Positions 33,801 to 43,299 of a DNA stretch of 64,000 bases are shown here, piece after piece. The stretch is taken from positions 1,302,001 to 1,366,000 of the forward strand of contig NZ_LR134327.1 of the NCBI RefSeq assembly GCF_900636915.1, in the 5' to 3' direction. A model generated the notes under the pieces. The model made no database searches. It was given only the letters and a program-made list of their open reading frames with translations, and was not told the DNA's origin. Positions within the stretch are counted from its first letter, which is position 1. Each line of letters begins with the position of its first letter. This DNA is from Aggregatibacter aphrophilus ATCC 33389 (lineage in GTDB: Bacteria; Pseudomonadota; Gammaproteobacteria; Enterobacterales; Pasteurellaceae). The translations under genes and the position numbers were made by a program.

Positions 33801-33818
33801 AAAAACGGTGAGAAAAAA

Positions 33819-33840
33819 GACCGCACTTTATGGTGCGGTC
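33819..33840 (+). repeat. Uptake-signal hairpin between napA and napG
   Basis: GACCGCAC (33819-33826) pairs perfectly with GTGCGGTC (33833-33840) across a 6-nt loop. No T-run follows, so it is not a standard terminator. It could cap the 3' end of a processed napDA message. Confidence 0.7.
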
Positions 33841-33849
33841 ACTAAGACA

Positions 33850-34683
33850 ATGAAAAAACCAACAGTAACGCCTGAGCGCCGAAAATTCCTCAAAGAAGCA
33901 ACCCGAACTGCGGGTGGTTTAGTTGGACTCGGTCTCTTATTAGGTTTACAACAGAAACAAAGCTTAGCCCGTGAAGGGGTGGCATTACGTCCGCCGTTTG
34001 CCATTGAAGATGATGAAAAGTTTGCTGCTGCCTGTATTCGTTGCGGTCAATGTGTGCAAGCTTGTCCATATGATATGTTGCATTTGGCATCGTTACTTTC
34101 ACCTATGGAGGCCGGCACGCCATATTTTATTGCACGAGATAAACCTTGCGAAATGTGTCCGGACATCCCTTGTGCTCACGCCTGTCCAAGCGGTGCGTTA
34201 GATCGTGATGCGCAAGATATTAATGCATCCAGCATGGGTCTTTCCGTATTGCTGGATCATGAAACCTGTCTTAACTGGCAAGGCTTGCGCTGTGATGTAT
34301 GTTATCGTGTTTGCCCATTAATCGACAAAGCGATTACATTAGAAAGCCATCGTAACGAGCGTACCGGTAAACACGCCGTGTTTATTCCGACTGTGCATTC
34401 TGATGCTTGTACCGGTTGTGGTAAATGTGAGAAAGCTTGCGTATTGGAAGAAGCGGCAATCAAAGTATTACCGATGTCTCTTGCTAAAGGTATGTTGGGT
34501 AAACATTATCGTTTGGGTTGGGAAGAAAAATCGAAAGCAGGACATTCTCTTGCTCCGGACGATTTGATTTCCATGCCGACCCGATTGCCGGATGGTATAG
34601 CGCCACCAGCCGGAGCCATTCCGGCAACAGGTGTGGAAGAGATTCCAGAGCTGATTCTAGCACCGGTATTAGGAGGTAAGTAA
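33850..34683 (+). CDS. napG: NapG, ferredoxin-type quinol-linked subunit
   Basis: A 277-residue periplasm-facing iron-sulfur protein. The start at 33850 places a twin-arginine motif RRKFLKEA at residues 10-17; an in-frame GTG at 33808 would begin inside an uptake-signal hairpin. Four [4Fe-4S] clusters are indicated by [37 protein letters not shown] and [11 protein letters not shown]. With NapH it passes electrons from quinol towards NapC/NapB. Its stop overlaps the napH start by one base. Confidence 0.95.
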   Translation: MKKPTVTPERRKFLKEATRTAGGLVGLGLLLGLQQKQSLAREGVALRPPFAIEDDEKFAAACIRCGQCVQACPYDMLHLASLLSPMEAGTPYFIARDKPCEMCPDIPCAHACPSGALDRDAQDINASSMGLSVLLDHETCLNWQGLRCDVCYRVCPLIDKAITLESHRNERTGKHAVFIPTVHSDACTGCGKCEKACVLEEAAIKVLPMSLAKGMLGKHYRLGWEEKSKAGHSLAPDDLISMPTRLPDGIAPPAGAIPATGVEEIPELILAPVLGGK

Positions 34684-35564
34684 TGGCTAATTCACCGAAA
34701 CTTGCCGGGCGGGAAGCCAAAGAAAAACTAGGATGGTGGTATGCTAATCGCTTTTTATTTTGGCGACGTGTAAGCCAGTTAAGCATTTTGTTGATGTTTT
34801 TAAGCGGACCTTATTTTGGCGTCTGGATTTTAAAAGGCAATTATAGCGGAAGCATGCTTTTCGACATAATTCCGTTAAGCGATCCGTTGATTACCTTAGA
34901 AAGCCTGGCTGGCGGTCATTTGCCGGGGATTCTAACTCTCAGTGGTGCATTGATTATCTTTGTAACCTATGCATTGCTAGGTAGTAAGGTTTTCTGCGGC
35001 TGGGTTTGTCCGTTAAATGTTGTGACCGATTGTGCCGCTTGGATTCGTCGTAAACTGGGTATTCGCCAAACGGCAAAAATTCCTCGCAGTTTACGTTACG
35101 CTATCTTAGTGATGATTTTAGTCGGCAGTGCGGTAAGTGGCTTGTTATTATGGGAATGGGTGAATCCTGTTGCCGCATTAGGAAGAGCCTTAATTTATAG
35201 CTTTGGCGCAACAACTTGGTTAGTCTTGGTTGTTTTCTTCTTTGATTTATTCATTGTTGAACATGGATGGTGCGGACACCTTTGCCCAATTGGTGCGACG
35301 TATGGTGTTATCGGTGCAAAAAGTCTGCTTCGGATTAAAGTGATTGATCGGGCAAGATGCGATAATTGCATGGATTGCTACAACGTTTGTCCGGAACCTC
35401 AAGTGTTACGTTCACCGTTACACGGAAAAAATAATGAAAGCCTACTTGTGCTTTCTCAAGATTGTATCAGTTGTGGGCGTTGTATTGATGTCTGCGCTGA
35501 AAAAGTATTCACCTTTAGCCATAGGTTTAATAACGATATTCCTGTCGTGAATTTAAACCGATAA
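34683..35564 (+). CDS. napH: NapH, membrane ferredoxin-type protein
   Basis: A 293-residue inner-membrane protein with about four transmembrane helices. Two membrane-near Cys motifs are present, CGWVCPLNVVTDC and GWCGHLCPIGATYG. Two [4Fe-4S] clusters are indicated by CDNCMDCYNVCPEP and CISCGRCIDVC. It oxidises menaquinol or ubiquinol together with NapG. The TAATG junction couples it to napG. Confidence 0.95.
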   Translation: MANSPKLAGREAKEKLGWWYANRFLFWRRVSQLSILLMFLSGPYFGVWILKGNYSGSMLFDIIPLSDPLITLESLAGGHLPGILTLSGALIIFVTYALLGSKVFCGWVCPLNVVTDCAAWIRRKLGIRQTAKIPRSLRYAILVMILVGSAVSGLLLWEWVNPVAALGRALIYSFGATTWLVLVVFFFDLFIVEHGWCGHLCPIGATYGVIGAKSLLRIKVIDRARCDNCMDCYNVCPEPQVLRSPLHGKNNESLLVLSQDCISCGRCIDVCAEKVFTFSHRFNNDIPVVNLNR

Positions 35565-35596
35565 AAAATTTCCATCATTCGGGGGAGTGATTAAAA

Positions 35597-36046
35597 ATGA
35601 TTAGAAAGAACCTCTTTACTTTTAGCGGTGCTGTATTCGCGGCATTGTTTGCAACATCTGTCATGGCAGAACAATCAAACAAAGGTGCCGGAGACTTTTT
35701 CAATAATTCACCGGAAAGTGTGGCACCGGCATTCCACGATGCGCCGAAACAAAGTGAATTATCCGCATTAAATTATGTTAACCAACCACCAATGGTGCCA
35801 CATAGCGTAAAAAGCTATCAGGTCACTAAAAATGTTAACCAATGCTTAAACTGCCACAGTGTTGAAGCATCTCGTATCACCGGTGCAACCCGTATCAGCC
35901 CGACCCACTTTGCGGATCGCGATGGTAATATCGGCTCCAGTTCATCACCACGTCGTTATTTCTGTTTGCAATGTCACGTTTCTCAATCTGATGTTGAGCC
36001 AATCGTGCCAAACGAATTCAAACCAATGAAAGGTTACGGACAATAA
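35597..36046 (+). CDS. napB: NapB, diheme cytochrome c electron transfer subunit
   Basis: A 149-residue periplasmic cytochrome that delivers electrons to NapA. A signal peptide ends SVMAE (about residue 24). Two haem c sites are present, CLNCH and CLQCH. PTHFADRDG and SSPRRYFCLQCHVSQ are conserved in NapB. A GGGGGAG ribosome site precedes it. Confidence 0.96.
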   Translation: MIRKNLFTFSGAVFAALFATSVMAEQSNKGAGDFFNNSPESVAPAFHDAPKQSELSALNYVNQPPMVPHSVKSYQVTKNVNQCLNCHSVEASRITGATRISPTHFADRDGNIGSSSSPRRYFCLQCHVSQSDVEPIVPNEFKPMKGYGQ

Positions 36047-36058
36047 TAAGAGGTCATT

Positions 36059-36694
36059 ATGTCAGTGAAAATGCCTAACTTTTTAATGCGATTTTGGTGT
36101 TGGTTCAGATCGCCTAGTCGCATTGCGGTTGGAACTATTATCGTTCTATCCTTTATCGGCGGAATTTTATCTTGGGTCGGCTTCAACTACGGTTTAGAAC
36201 AAACCAATACCGAACAATTCTGTTCCAGTTGCCATACCAATGACGCATACCCGGAATACTTACACAGCGTACACTATCAAACTCGTACAGGCGTAGGAGC
36301 TAGTTGCCCGGATTGCCACGTTCCTCATGAATTTGGTCCCAAAATGTGGCGAAAAATGGTCGCAGCTAAAGAGGTTTACGCACATTATATGGGCTTAACC
36401 GATACGCTTGAGAAATTTAACGCACGTCGTCCGCACATGGCGGAAAATGAATGGGCGCGTATGAAAGCTAACAATTCTCAAGAATGTCGTAACTGCCATA
36501 AAATGGATCACATGGACTTCTCTCAACAAAAAACCGTGGCGCAAAAAATGCATAAATTTGCTCAAGAAAACGGCAAAACCTGTATTGACTGCCATAAAGG
36601 TATTGCACACAACTTACCGGATATGAGTAAAGTTGCTCCGGGTTGGTTGCAAGGTGCTGAGGTTGAGCCGGCTGAGTCAAAAGACAAAAAATAA
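36059..36694 (+). CDS. napC: NapC, membrane-anchored tetraheme cytochrome c
   Basis: A 211-residue NapC/NirT protein: one N-terminal transmembrane anchor (about 18-42), then four CxxCH sites (CSSCH, CPDCH, CRNCH, CIDCH). The conserved HSVHYQTRTGVGASCPDC and MWRKMVAAKEVYAHYMG are present. It oxidises quinol and passes electrons to NapB. It ends the operon; no ccm cytochrome c maturation genes follow here. Confidence 0.96.
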   Translation: MSVKMPNFLMRFWCWFRSPSRIAVGTIIVLSFIGGILSWVGFNYGLEQTNTEQFCSSCHTNDAYPEYLHSVHYQTRTGVGASCPDCHVPHEFGPKMWRKMVAAKEVYAHYMGLTDTLEKFNARRPHMAENEWARMKANNSQECRNCHKMDHMDFSQQKTVAQKMHKFAQENGKTCIDCHKGIAHNLPDMSKVAPGWLQGAEVEPAESKDKK

Positions 36695-36737
36695 ATCGGT
36701 TGAAAAACGTTAAATTTTTTCACCGCACTTTAAAATA

Positions 36738-36766
36738 AAAATAGGCACCTTGAAGGTGCCTATTTT
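36738..36766. terminator. Bidirectional terminator between napC and gss
   Basis: A perfect 13-bp stem (36738-36750 with 36754-36766) around a 3-nt loop, with A4 and T4 at the ends, between two convergent genes. An uptake signal lies just upstream. Confidence 0.92.
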
Positions 36767-36780
36767 GATCTTCTATAAAT

Positions 36781-38676
36781 CTATTTTATCTTCTGTGTAA
36801 ATGCCTTATCACTTAATATACGCAATGGTTGCATATCGCTATTACCGACAATCACACGGGTTGGATCGGAACGTAAACAGCTGCCGGCATAATGCCCACC
36901 TACGGTGAAAGTGCACACTTGCACATACTGCTCTTCAACTTTAGGCAAGCACCATAACTGTTGATAAATGTTCTCTTGTTTACTAAAACGCCCATTTGTA
37001 CTGTCTAGCACGCTTTTACATTCACCGATAAGTTTCACATTGTCTCCGCGCCGACCGGCAATCGGTTTTTGAGCATATCCATTGGCTATTAATTCCTGTG
37101 TGACTTCAAATCCTGCTTCTAGCAGATAACGGTGATTCGGGAACAGTGACCACAACACCGGTAAAATGGCTTTGTTACTCGGAATCGCCGTCCACAAGGG
37201 CTCATAAACCAACACTTCCGGCCGAAGTAACACGTCAATTAACCGCACTTTATCTTCCGGATAACCAGTACGAATCGGTGGAGCAACTTCACGACCCGTG
37301 GTATCTTCGCGTAATTGTTCCAGCACAGTTTCCCACGCCCAGGTTTTCCATACGCTTTGAACTCGTTGAGTTTCATCGTCTAATAATTGTCCACGCGTAT
37401 CCCAATGTAGTCCTTCTGTACCGTGAATAATCTTCGTTTTAAAGCCAGCTTGAGTTAGCGCATCACGCATAAGCAGAGCGTGGTACTCTTCCTCTGCATC
37501 ATGGTCCTGCATAATGTGTACTAACGGCGTGGCACAGCTGTGTTTCCAACTATCTGCTAACGCATTGCGTAAGCCTTCGCTCGGATCATGCCCTGCGCTA
37601 AGGCCTGCTTGTTTTGCCCAACGTGACAAGATTGCACCTGCTTCGGCATGACAAGAAGCAGAATCGGCATTGTATTCATACACTTTCAAACCACGTTCAT
37701 CCAGACAGAAATCCAATCTTCCACTGATGGTCTGATAACGACTATTTTGCCAAGATAACCGTAGGCGAGGCCAAAGCAGTTTCGGAATATTGAAATATTG
37801 TAATAAACTATCGTCTTTGAGCACCTTATCGGTGGCATGCAAATACATTAAATGTAACTCATTGGTGGCACGAATCAGTTCATGTTGTGCGCTTTCAGAA
37901 AGCGTAAAATAACGATATTGATCACCATGATTCACAATATGTCCTTGCATTGCGTTAACGTAAGCAGCCTCTAACGGTTTTGTTTCATCAAGCCAGTTTG
38001 TTGAAAACTGTCCTTGATTTTCAATGTGTTCCGCATAAATTTTGAGTTTATCCGGTTCCGGCATGGGTTGCGGCAGGCTAAATTCCTCATTATCCGTTTG
38101 AATCATCCAACCAAGAATTTGGGTATCATCAAAAGTATCCTGTAAGCGATAACCATCTTCTGTAGCTGTCATCGGCAATTCACGGGTCCATTGTTGACCG
38201 CTTGGTAGACGGGAATGAATTACATTTTGCTCAGCGATGCGCACTCTGTCCGTCAGCACTTCAGTAATAATAGCTACATGACCAGTATGTTTGAATTCAC
38301 CACCTTCCTGCCAAATTAGCAATGCGCCACATTCTGGCGCTCGCTTTCCGCCATTGGCAAAGGCTTGTAACGGTAATAAAGCATCATTTACCACTTGGCG
38401 TAAGAAACGTAAGGAAAAAATTTCATAAGCCATACCCACATCAGTGAACACCATGCCGTAATTAAGATAAAGATAGCGACGGGCGAACTCCACACACTGC
38501 CATTTGTAACCCATATATTCACCACCAAGGTAGCTACGAAAAGCCGCGTCGTCAGGGTATTCCTTCGCATCTGCCGTGTTGTAGTCCGAAGAATAAATGG
38601 CAACGCCGCCGGGTGCATAACCCAACAGGCTACCGAAAGGATCATGTGTTGTGATATTAGGTGAACGATCCGGCAT
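36781..38676 (-). CDS. gss: Bifunctional glutathionylspermidine synthetase/amidase
   Basis: A 631-residue protein, co-linear with E. coli Gss. The N-terminal CHAP amidase (about 1-200) has Cys61 in GYKWQCVEFARRYLYLNYG and a histidine in KHTGHVAIITE. The C-terminal ATP-grasp synthetase holds GRLDFCLDERGLKVYEYNAD, RLIDVLLRPEVLVYEPLW and YQQLWCLPK. It joins glutathione and spermidine with ATP and can cleave the product. In E. coli this makes mixed disulfides with protein thiols under oxidative stress. It lies 0.16 kb from the Prx-Grx gene on the same strand, but a terminator separates them. Confidence 0.95.
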   Translation of the reverse strand: MPDRSPNITTHDPFGSLLGYAPGGVAIYSSDYNTADAKEYPDDAAFRSYLGGEYMGYKWQCVEFARRYLYLNYGMVFTDVGMAYEIFSLRFLRQVVNDALLPLQAFANGGKRAPECGALLIWQEGGEFKHTGHVAIITEVLTDRVRIAEQNVIHSRLPSGQQWTRELPMTATEDGYRLQDTFDDTQILGWMIQTDNEEFSLPQPMPEPDKLKIYAEHIENQGQFSTNWLDETKPLEAAYVNAMQGHIVNHGDQYRYFTLSESAQHELIRATNELHLMYLHATDKVLKDDSLLQYFNIPKLLWPRLRLSWQNSRYQTISGRLDFCLDERGLKVYEYNADSASCHAEAGAILSRWAKQAGLSAGHDPSEGLRNALADSWKHSCATPLVHIMQDHDAEEEYHALLMRDALTQAGFKTKIIHGTEGLHWDTRGQLLDDETQRVQSVWKTWAWETVLEQLREDTTGREVAPPIRTGYPEDKVRLIDVLLRPEVLVYEPLWTAIPSNKAILPVLWSLFPNHRYLLEAGFEVTQELIANGYAQKPIAGRRGDNVKLIGECKSVLDSTNGRFSKQENIYQQLWCLPKVEEQYVQVCTFTVGGHYAGSCLRSDPTRVIVGNSDMQPLRILSDKAFTQKIK

Positions 38677-38788
38677 AACAACTCCGAAAAAGTAAATCAG
38701 GACAATAGTATAGATCTTTTAAGACATTGCCCCCAAAGGATTTATAGAAAGATTTTGTTGAAATTAATTTTTAAACAAAAAGAAAAAA

Positions 38789-38807
38789 GGGCGCTAAATT
38801 AGCGCCC
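38789..38807 (-). terminator. Terminator of the peroxiredoxin-glutaredoxin gene
   Basis: GGGCGCT pairs with AGCGCCC around AAATT; the minus-strand transcript then has a T6 run and further T-rich sequence. Confidence 0.88.
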
Positions 38808-38840
38808 CAAAAGAAAAGTTTTATAGTTATGATTATTGGA

Positions 38841-39569
38841 TTATTTTGCGAAATACGCTTCTAAATCATCGCTACCACCAATGTGTTTACCACCGATGAA
38901 GACTTGTGGCACAGTCGCACGACCAGAAACCGCACGTACGCTCACGATAGTTGCATCATGACCTAAAACGATTTCTTCAAAGCTTAAGCCTTTTTCATGT
39001 AACATTTGTTTTGCTTTCGCACAGAACGGACAACCAGGTTTTGTGAAGATCGTAATGGATTCTTGAACTTGGTGTTGTGGTGCAAGATATTTCAACATAG
39101 TGTCTGCATCAGACACTTTGAACGGATCGCCCGGCTCGTTTGGTTCGATAAACATTTTTTCTACTACACCGTTTTTCACAAGCATAGAATAACGCCATGA
39201 ACGTTTACCAAAACCTAAATCTTCTTTACCTACCAACATACCCATGCCTTCGGTGAATTCACCGTTACCGTCCGGAACAAAAGTGATGTTGTCGGATTTT
39301 TCATCTTCTTTCCATGCGTTCATTACGAAAGTATCGTTCACGGAAATAACAAGAATGTCATCAACGCCGTATTTTTTGAATACTGGTGCTAATTCATTAT
39401 AACGTGGTAAGTGAGAAGAAGAACAAGTTGGTGTGAATGCGCCCGGTAATGAGAATACGATGACGGTTTTGTTATCAAATAATTCAGATGTTGTTACGTC
39501 AACCCATTTGTCACCTTGACGGGTACGGAATGTAACCTGAGGAACTTTTTTTCCTTCCATAGTAGACAT
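38841..39569 (-). CDS. Hybrid peroxiredoxin-glutaredoxin (glutathione-dependent peroxidase)
   Basis: A 242-residue fusion. Residues 1-165 are a Prx5-type peroxiredoxin with peroxidatic Cys49 in [14 protein letters not shown]. Residues 170-242 are a glutaredoxin with active site Cys180-Pro-Phe-Cys183. It is nearly the same, residue for residue as recalled, as the H. influenzae hyPrx5 enzyme, which reduces peroxides with glutathione delivered by its own glutaredoxin domain. It is divergent from oxyR, so induction by OxyR is likely. Confidence 0.97.
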   Translation of the reverse strand: MSTMEGKKVPQVTFRTRQGDKWVDVTTSELFDNKTVIVFSLPGAFTPTCSSSHLPRYNELAPVFKKYGVDDILVISVNDTFVMNAWKEDEKSDNITFVPDGNGEFTEGMGMLVGKEDLGFGKRSWRYSMLVKNGVVEKMFIEPNEPGDPFKVSDADTMLKYLAPQHQVQESITIFTKPGCPFCAKAKQMLHEKGLSFEEIVLGHDATIVSVRAVSGRATVPQVFIGGKHIGGSDDLEAYFAK

Positions 39570-39730
39570 AGATTTTTCTCCTATCTATAAGTGTTGCTGT
39601 GAATTAGAAACTTCGCTTAAATTACAGGCTGTCTCTCTCTAAAGATGCGATGAATTATAGGTAATTTTGTGATATAGTCACAATCAATTAATTCTATTTT
39701 TTTAATTGCTACTTTCTATAATGAGGACAT

Positions 39731-40627
39731 ATGAATATCCGTGACTTAGAATACCTTGTTGCCCTTGCAGAATACAAGCATTTTCGACGTGCAGCAGACT
39801 CCTGCCACGTCAGCCAGCCAACTCTAAGTGGTCAAATTCGCAAATTGGAAGAAGAGCTTGGCATTATTCTGTTAGAACGTACCAGTCGTAAAGTGCTATT
39901 CACCCAATCGGGTTTATTATTGGTCGAGCAAGCTAAAACCATATTGCGTGAAGTAAAGTTATTAAAAGAAATGGCAAGCAACCAAGGCAAAGAAATGGCT
40001 GGTCCATTACACATCGGTGTAATCCCAACCATAGGGCCTTATTTAATGCCACACATTGTACCAGCATTACAAAAAGCCTTTCCGGATTTGGAATTGTTTC
40101 TCTATGAAGCACAAACCCATCAATTGTTGGAGCACCTTGAAACTGGTCACCTAGATTGCGCCATAGTAGCATCCGTACGTGAAACTGAACTATTTATAGA
40201 AGTACCCTTATTTAAAGAAAAAATGCTATTAGCTATTTCCGAAAAACACCCTTGGGCTAAAGAAATTTCAATGCCAATATCTATGCTAAAAGATCGCGAA
40301 GTTTTAATGCTAGATGATGGTCATTGTTTACGTAACCAAGCTCTTGGTTACTGCTTTACCGCTGGTGCAAAAGAAAATTCCCATTTCCAAGCCACAAGTT
40401 TAGAAACCTTGCGTAATATGGTAGCAGTTAATGCTGGAATCACATTAATGCCTGAATTAGCAGTATTAAGCGAAGGTGCACGTACTGGGGTAAAATACCT
40501 TCCATGCCATTCGCCAGAACCATTACGCGACATAATTTTAGTCTATCGCCCAGGTTCTCCTTTACGTAAGCGTTATGAACGTATTGCAGACGCTATATCA
40601 AATTTGATTAGATCTATTTTATCTTAA
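39731..40627 (+). CDS. oxyR: OxyR, peroxide-sensing LysR-type regulator
   Basis: A 298-residue LysR-family activator. The N-terminal helix-turn-helix reads [20 protein letters not shown]. Cys199 and Cys208, the pair that forms the redox disulfide in E. coli OxyR, are both present at the same positions ([11 protein letters not shown]). A GAGGA site precedes the ATG. The 161-bp region shared with the divergent Prx-Grx gene probably holds its operator. fabR follows after 11 nt, as one transcript. Confidence 0.97.
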   Translation: MNIRDLEYLVALAEYKHFRRAADSCHVSQPTLSGQIRKLEEELGIILLERTSRKVLFTQSGLLLVEQAKTILREVKLLKEMASNQGKEMAGPLHIGVIPTIGPYLMPHIVPALQKAFPDLELFLYEAQTHQLLEHLETGHLDCAIVASVRETELFIEVPLFKEKMLLAISEKHPWAKEISMPISMLKDREVLMLDDGHCLRNQALGYCFTAGAKENSHFQATSLETLRNMVAVNAGITLMPELAVLSEGARTGVKYLPCHSPEPLRDIILVYRPGSPLRKRYERIADAISNLIRSILS

Positions 40628-40638
40628 CGGAGTATTCC

Positions 40639-41265
40639 ATGGTCGGTATTCGCGCGCAACAAAAAGAAAAAACCCGTCGCGCATTAATTAATGCGGCTTT
40701 TAACCAACTTACGGCGGAAAAAAGTTTTTCCAATCTAAGTTTAAGGGAGGTATCCCGCGAAGCCGGTATTGCGCCGACCTCGTTTTATCGTCATTTCCGA
40801 GATATGGACGAATTAGGCTTAACTATGGTGGACGAAGCAGGTTTAACTCTCCGTCAGCTCATGCGTCAGGCGCGTAAACGCATTGCCAACGGTGGCAGCG
40901 TGATTGTGATTTCGGTGGAAACGTTCTTTGAATTTATTAATAACAGCCCAAACGTATTCCGTCTGTTATTACGGGAAAGTTCCGGTACCTCGCAAGCCTT
41001 CCGTACGGCAGCTGCACGGGAAATTAAACATTTTACCGATGAACTTTCGGAATACATTGCGCGTAAAAACAATTACTCCCAATACATCGCTTATGTGCAG
41101 GCGGAAGGAATGGTAACCATTGTTTTTACTGCTGGTGCAAATGCCTTAGATATGAGCAGGTTAGAGCGGGAACATCTAAAAGATCGGTTGATTTTACAAC
41201 TAAGAATGTTAGCGAAGGGAGCTAAATATGAAACTAAGGATAAGTATAAGTCCCACTTATTTTAA
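40639..41265 (+). CDS. fabR: FabR, TetR-type repressor of unsaturated fatty acid synthesis
   Basis: A 208-residue repressor. The N-terminal [20 protein letters not shown] and the helix-turn-helix [19 protein letters not shown] are almost those of E. coli FabR, which represses fabA and fabB according to the unsaturated/saturated acyl ratio. The C-terminal half is the ligand domain. In E. coli sthA lies between oxyR and fabR; here they are adjacent. The end of the gene is divergent in sequence. Confidence 0.95.
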   Translation: MVGIRAQQKEKTRRALINAAFNQLTAEKSFSNLSLREVSREAGIAPTSFYRHFRDMDELGLTMVDEAGLTLRQLMRQARKRIANGGSVIVISVETFFEFINNSPNVFRLLLRESSGTSQAFRTAAAREIKHFTDELSEYIARKNNYSQYIAYVQAEGMVTIVFTAGANALDMSRLEREHLKDRLILQLRMLAKGAKYETKDKYKSHLF

Positions 41266-41372
41266 AAACCTACGAAAGAACATCAACTACTTTCGTAAAG
41301 GCAAAAAATAACCTGACTTCACGACTGAACTTATCAAGCTAACCGCATAATACTCCCTATTTTATACAAGGA

Positions 41373-41421
41373 TCGGACTCGTAGCACTTTACCAATGAAT
41401 TACAGTTTTTCCGAAGTCCGA
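41373..41421. repeat. Small inverted repeat in the fabR-nadN intergenic region
   Basis: TCGGACT (41373-41379) and AGTCCGA (41415-41421) are complementary across 35 nt. A second small hairpin (TACGAAAG 41271-41278 with CTTTCGTA 41290-41297) follows fabR. Neither has a T-run. The 193-bp gap holds no gene. Confidence 0.35.
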
Positions 41422-41458
41422 CTCTACATAAAGAAATAAAAGTACGGTCGATTTTTTG

Positions 41459-43273
41459 TTATTTTTTCGGCAATGCTTCGCTGGCAGCATTAAACTTCAC
41501 ATTTGATGTTGTAAACGCTTCAAAACGCGGATTTTTCTTCATAAATTTAATGAAGCTTTCTGCATCCGGAAGATAGGTATCTGTACCTTCATATTTCGGG
41601 TCATTGAAAAGATGACCAAAGGTTTTATATCCGTCTTTACCGCTGGCAATATAGGAATTGGTTCCCACTAGATAACGTTTATTATCGTCAATATCTTCCC
41701 ATTGTTGTTTTTGTTTATTGAAGACCTCAACGCTTACTAAGCGTTTACCATCGGCATTTGGCGTTTCATTGGCCTCATAACGAACACCCGCCCCGTAAGG
41801 GAAACCCCCGGTAGAACCGTCAACTAACGCAAATTGCAGAGCATCTTCCAAAGCTTGTTTAATCAATGAACCTTCCATTTTATAAGTAAATAAAGTATTC
41901 CCAAATGGTAAAAAGGTATAGGCATCATTAAAGGTGACGTCACCAGGTAAAATATCTGAACGCACACCTCCGGCATTTTGAATAACTAAATCTACATTTT
42001 TCAATTCGTTATACATTGTTTCTGCCACAAAACGGGTTGCAACCGAACCTTCAGGGTTAGAACCCGCTTTATTCGGAATGCGATTATCCGAGCCGCCCGG
42101 CATCGCTTGCCCAACGATTGAGCCGATGACTTCTTTTGCCAGTTGATCCTTTTCATATCGATATTTACTAATCAGTTTATCCGTTTTCTTATCATGATAA
42201 TCCAATGAAACGCTTTTCATCTTTTGTAAACTTTGAATTGCTTTTTGACGTTCTTCTCCACTAAGTTCCTGCCAATTACCGTCATTGTTTTTAACTTTTA
42301 ATTTATTTGTGCTCATTAATACATGTGGAGTTTTTCGGATTATGGAAGCGATCCCATCTTTGCTGAATTTAACGCCTAAATCGCCCACTACAGCGGAATA
42401 AGCCCAAGCTTCCATCACAAAAACAGGTTCACCATTCGAGCTTTTAAATTCTAAGGGATATTCATATACCACTGGTAATTTCAATTCACGCAACTCGTCA
42501 TTACCATATAAATAGTGGGAATCTCCGGTAACAATAATATCAATATCATTCACTTTTTGCGCAATTTCTATATTCTTTTCACTACCCGCATGAGAAAGTA
42601 AGATAATTTTGTTAACACCCTGTGCTTTTAAAGCATTCGCCATAATTTGGGCTGTTGCAATTTCATCATAAAATTTAACATCTTTCCCGGGGGAAGATGA
42701 ATTAACGGTTTTATTTACTGTATCTAACCCAATAATGCCAATATTTTCTCCATTCACCGAGAAAATATCATAAGGTTTCCATTTATTGTACAAAATAGAA
42801 CCTTTATCAGGAATGACATTAGCAGATAAAACAGGGATTTTTAGTGGTTCAAGTAATTTTAATAAACCTTCATTTCCCGCATCAAACTCATGATTGCCCA
42901 ATGTAAAATAATGAAAATTACCTGCATTCATTACCGCTGCATCGGCCGAACCACCAAAAAGGGTAAAATAAAGTGTTCCTGTAATAGCATCGCCTGCATG
43001 TAATACTAGCGGGTTTTTATATTTTTTGCGTAATTCATTAAGCTTGCTGTTAACTGCGGAAAAACCGCCAATATTTACTTTAGTTTCTTTACCGTTTAAT
43101 AAAATGCGGGCTTCGTGGGGCTCTAAATAAGAATGATGATCATTAATATGCAGAATGCTCAATTCAACAGCTTTGTGGTTATCTTCCGGCGGATTTGCCG
43201 CCAAACCGGAGGTTGAACAAAATACAAACGTAGTACTAAGAATGTGAGTAAGTGTTTTTTTAAGTGTAAACAT
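41459..43273 (-). CDS. nadN: NadN, periplasmic NAD nucleotidase / 5'-nucleotidase
   Basis: A 604-residue exported metallophosphoesterase, almost co-linear with H. influenzae NadN. The signal peptide is about residues 1-25. The metal motifs are LHINDHHSYLEP, HAGDAITGTLYFTLF, LGNHEFDAG and ILLSHAGSEKN. The C-terminal substrate domain has NAGGVRSDILPGDV and AYTFLPFGNTLF. NadN degrades external NAD to NMN, then nicotinamide riboside and adenosine, for uptake by NAD-dependent species. It follows an unrecognised exported protein by 26 nt. The region lacks perfect uptake signals; one imperfect copy lies after the stop. Confidence 0.95.
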   Translation of the reverse strand: MFTLKKTLTHILSTTFVFCSTSGLAANPPEDNHKAVELSILHINDHHSYLEPHEARILLNGKETKVNIGGFSAVNSKLNELRKKYKNPLVLHAGDAITGTLYFTLFGGSADAAVMNAGNFHYFTLGNHEFDAGNEGLLKLLEPLKIPVLSANVIPDKGSILYNKWKPYDIFSVNGENIGIIGLDTVNKTVNSSSPGKDVKFYDEIATAQIMANALKAQGVNKIILLSHAGSEKNIEIAQKVNDIDIIVTGDSHYLYGNDELRELKLPVVYEYPLEFKSSNGEPVFVMEAWAYSAVVGDLGVKFSKDGIASIIRKTPHVLMSTNKLKVKNNDGNWQELSGEERQKAIQSLQKMKSVSLDYHDKKTDKLISKYRYEKDQLAKEVIGSIVGQAMPGGSDNRIPNKAGSNPEGSVATRFVAETMYNELKNVDLVIQNAGGVRSDILPGDVTFNDAYTFLPFGNTLFTYKMEGSLIKQALEDALQFALVDGSTGGFPYGAGVRYEANETPNADGKRLVSVEVFNKQKQQWEDIDDNKRYLVGTNSYIASGKDGYKTFGHLFNDPKYEGTDTYLPDAESFIKFMKKNPRFEAFTTSNVKFNAASEALPKK

Positions 43274-43299
43274 AAGAACTCCTATGATTATTAAATAGC

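Noticed and set aside
39657..39697. ATAG/CTAT elements in the oxyR-Prx region as an OxyR operator
   Set aside because: The tetrads are 17 and 20 bp apart, not in the 10-11 bp phase of the OxyR consensus. An operator is expected here but could not be placed.
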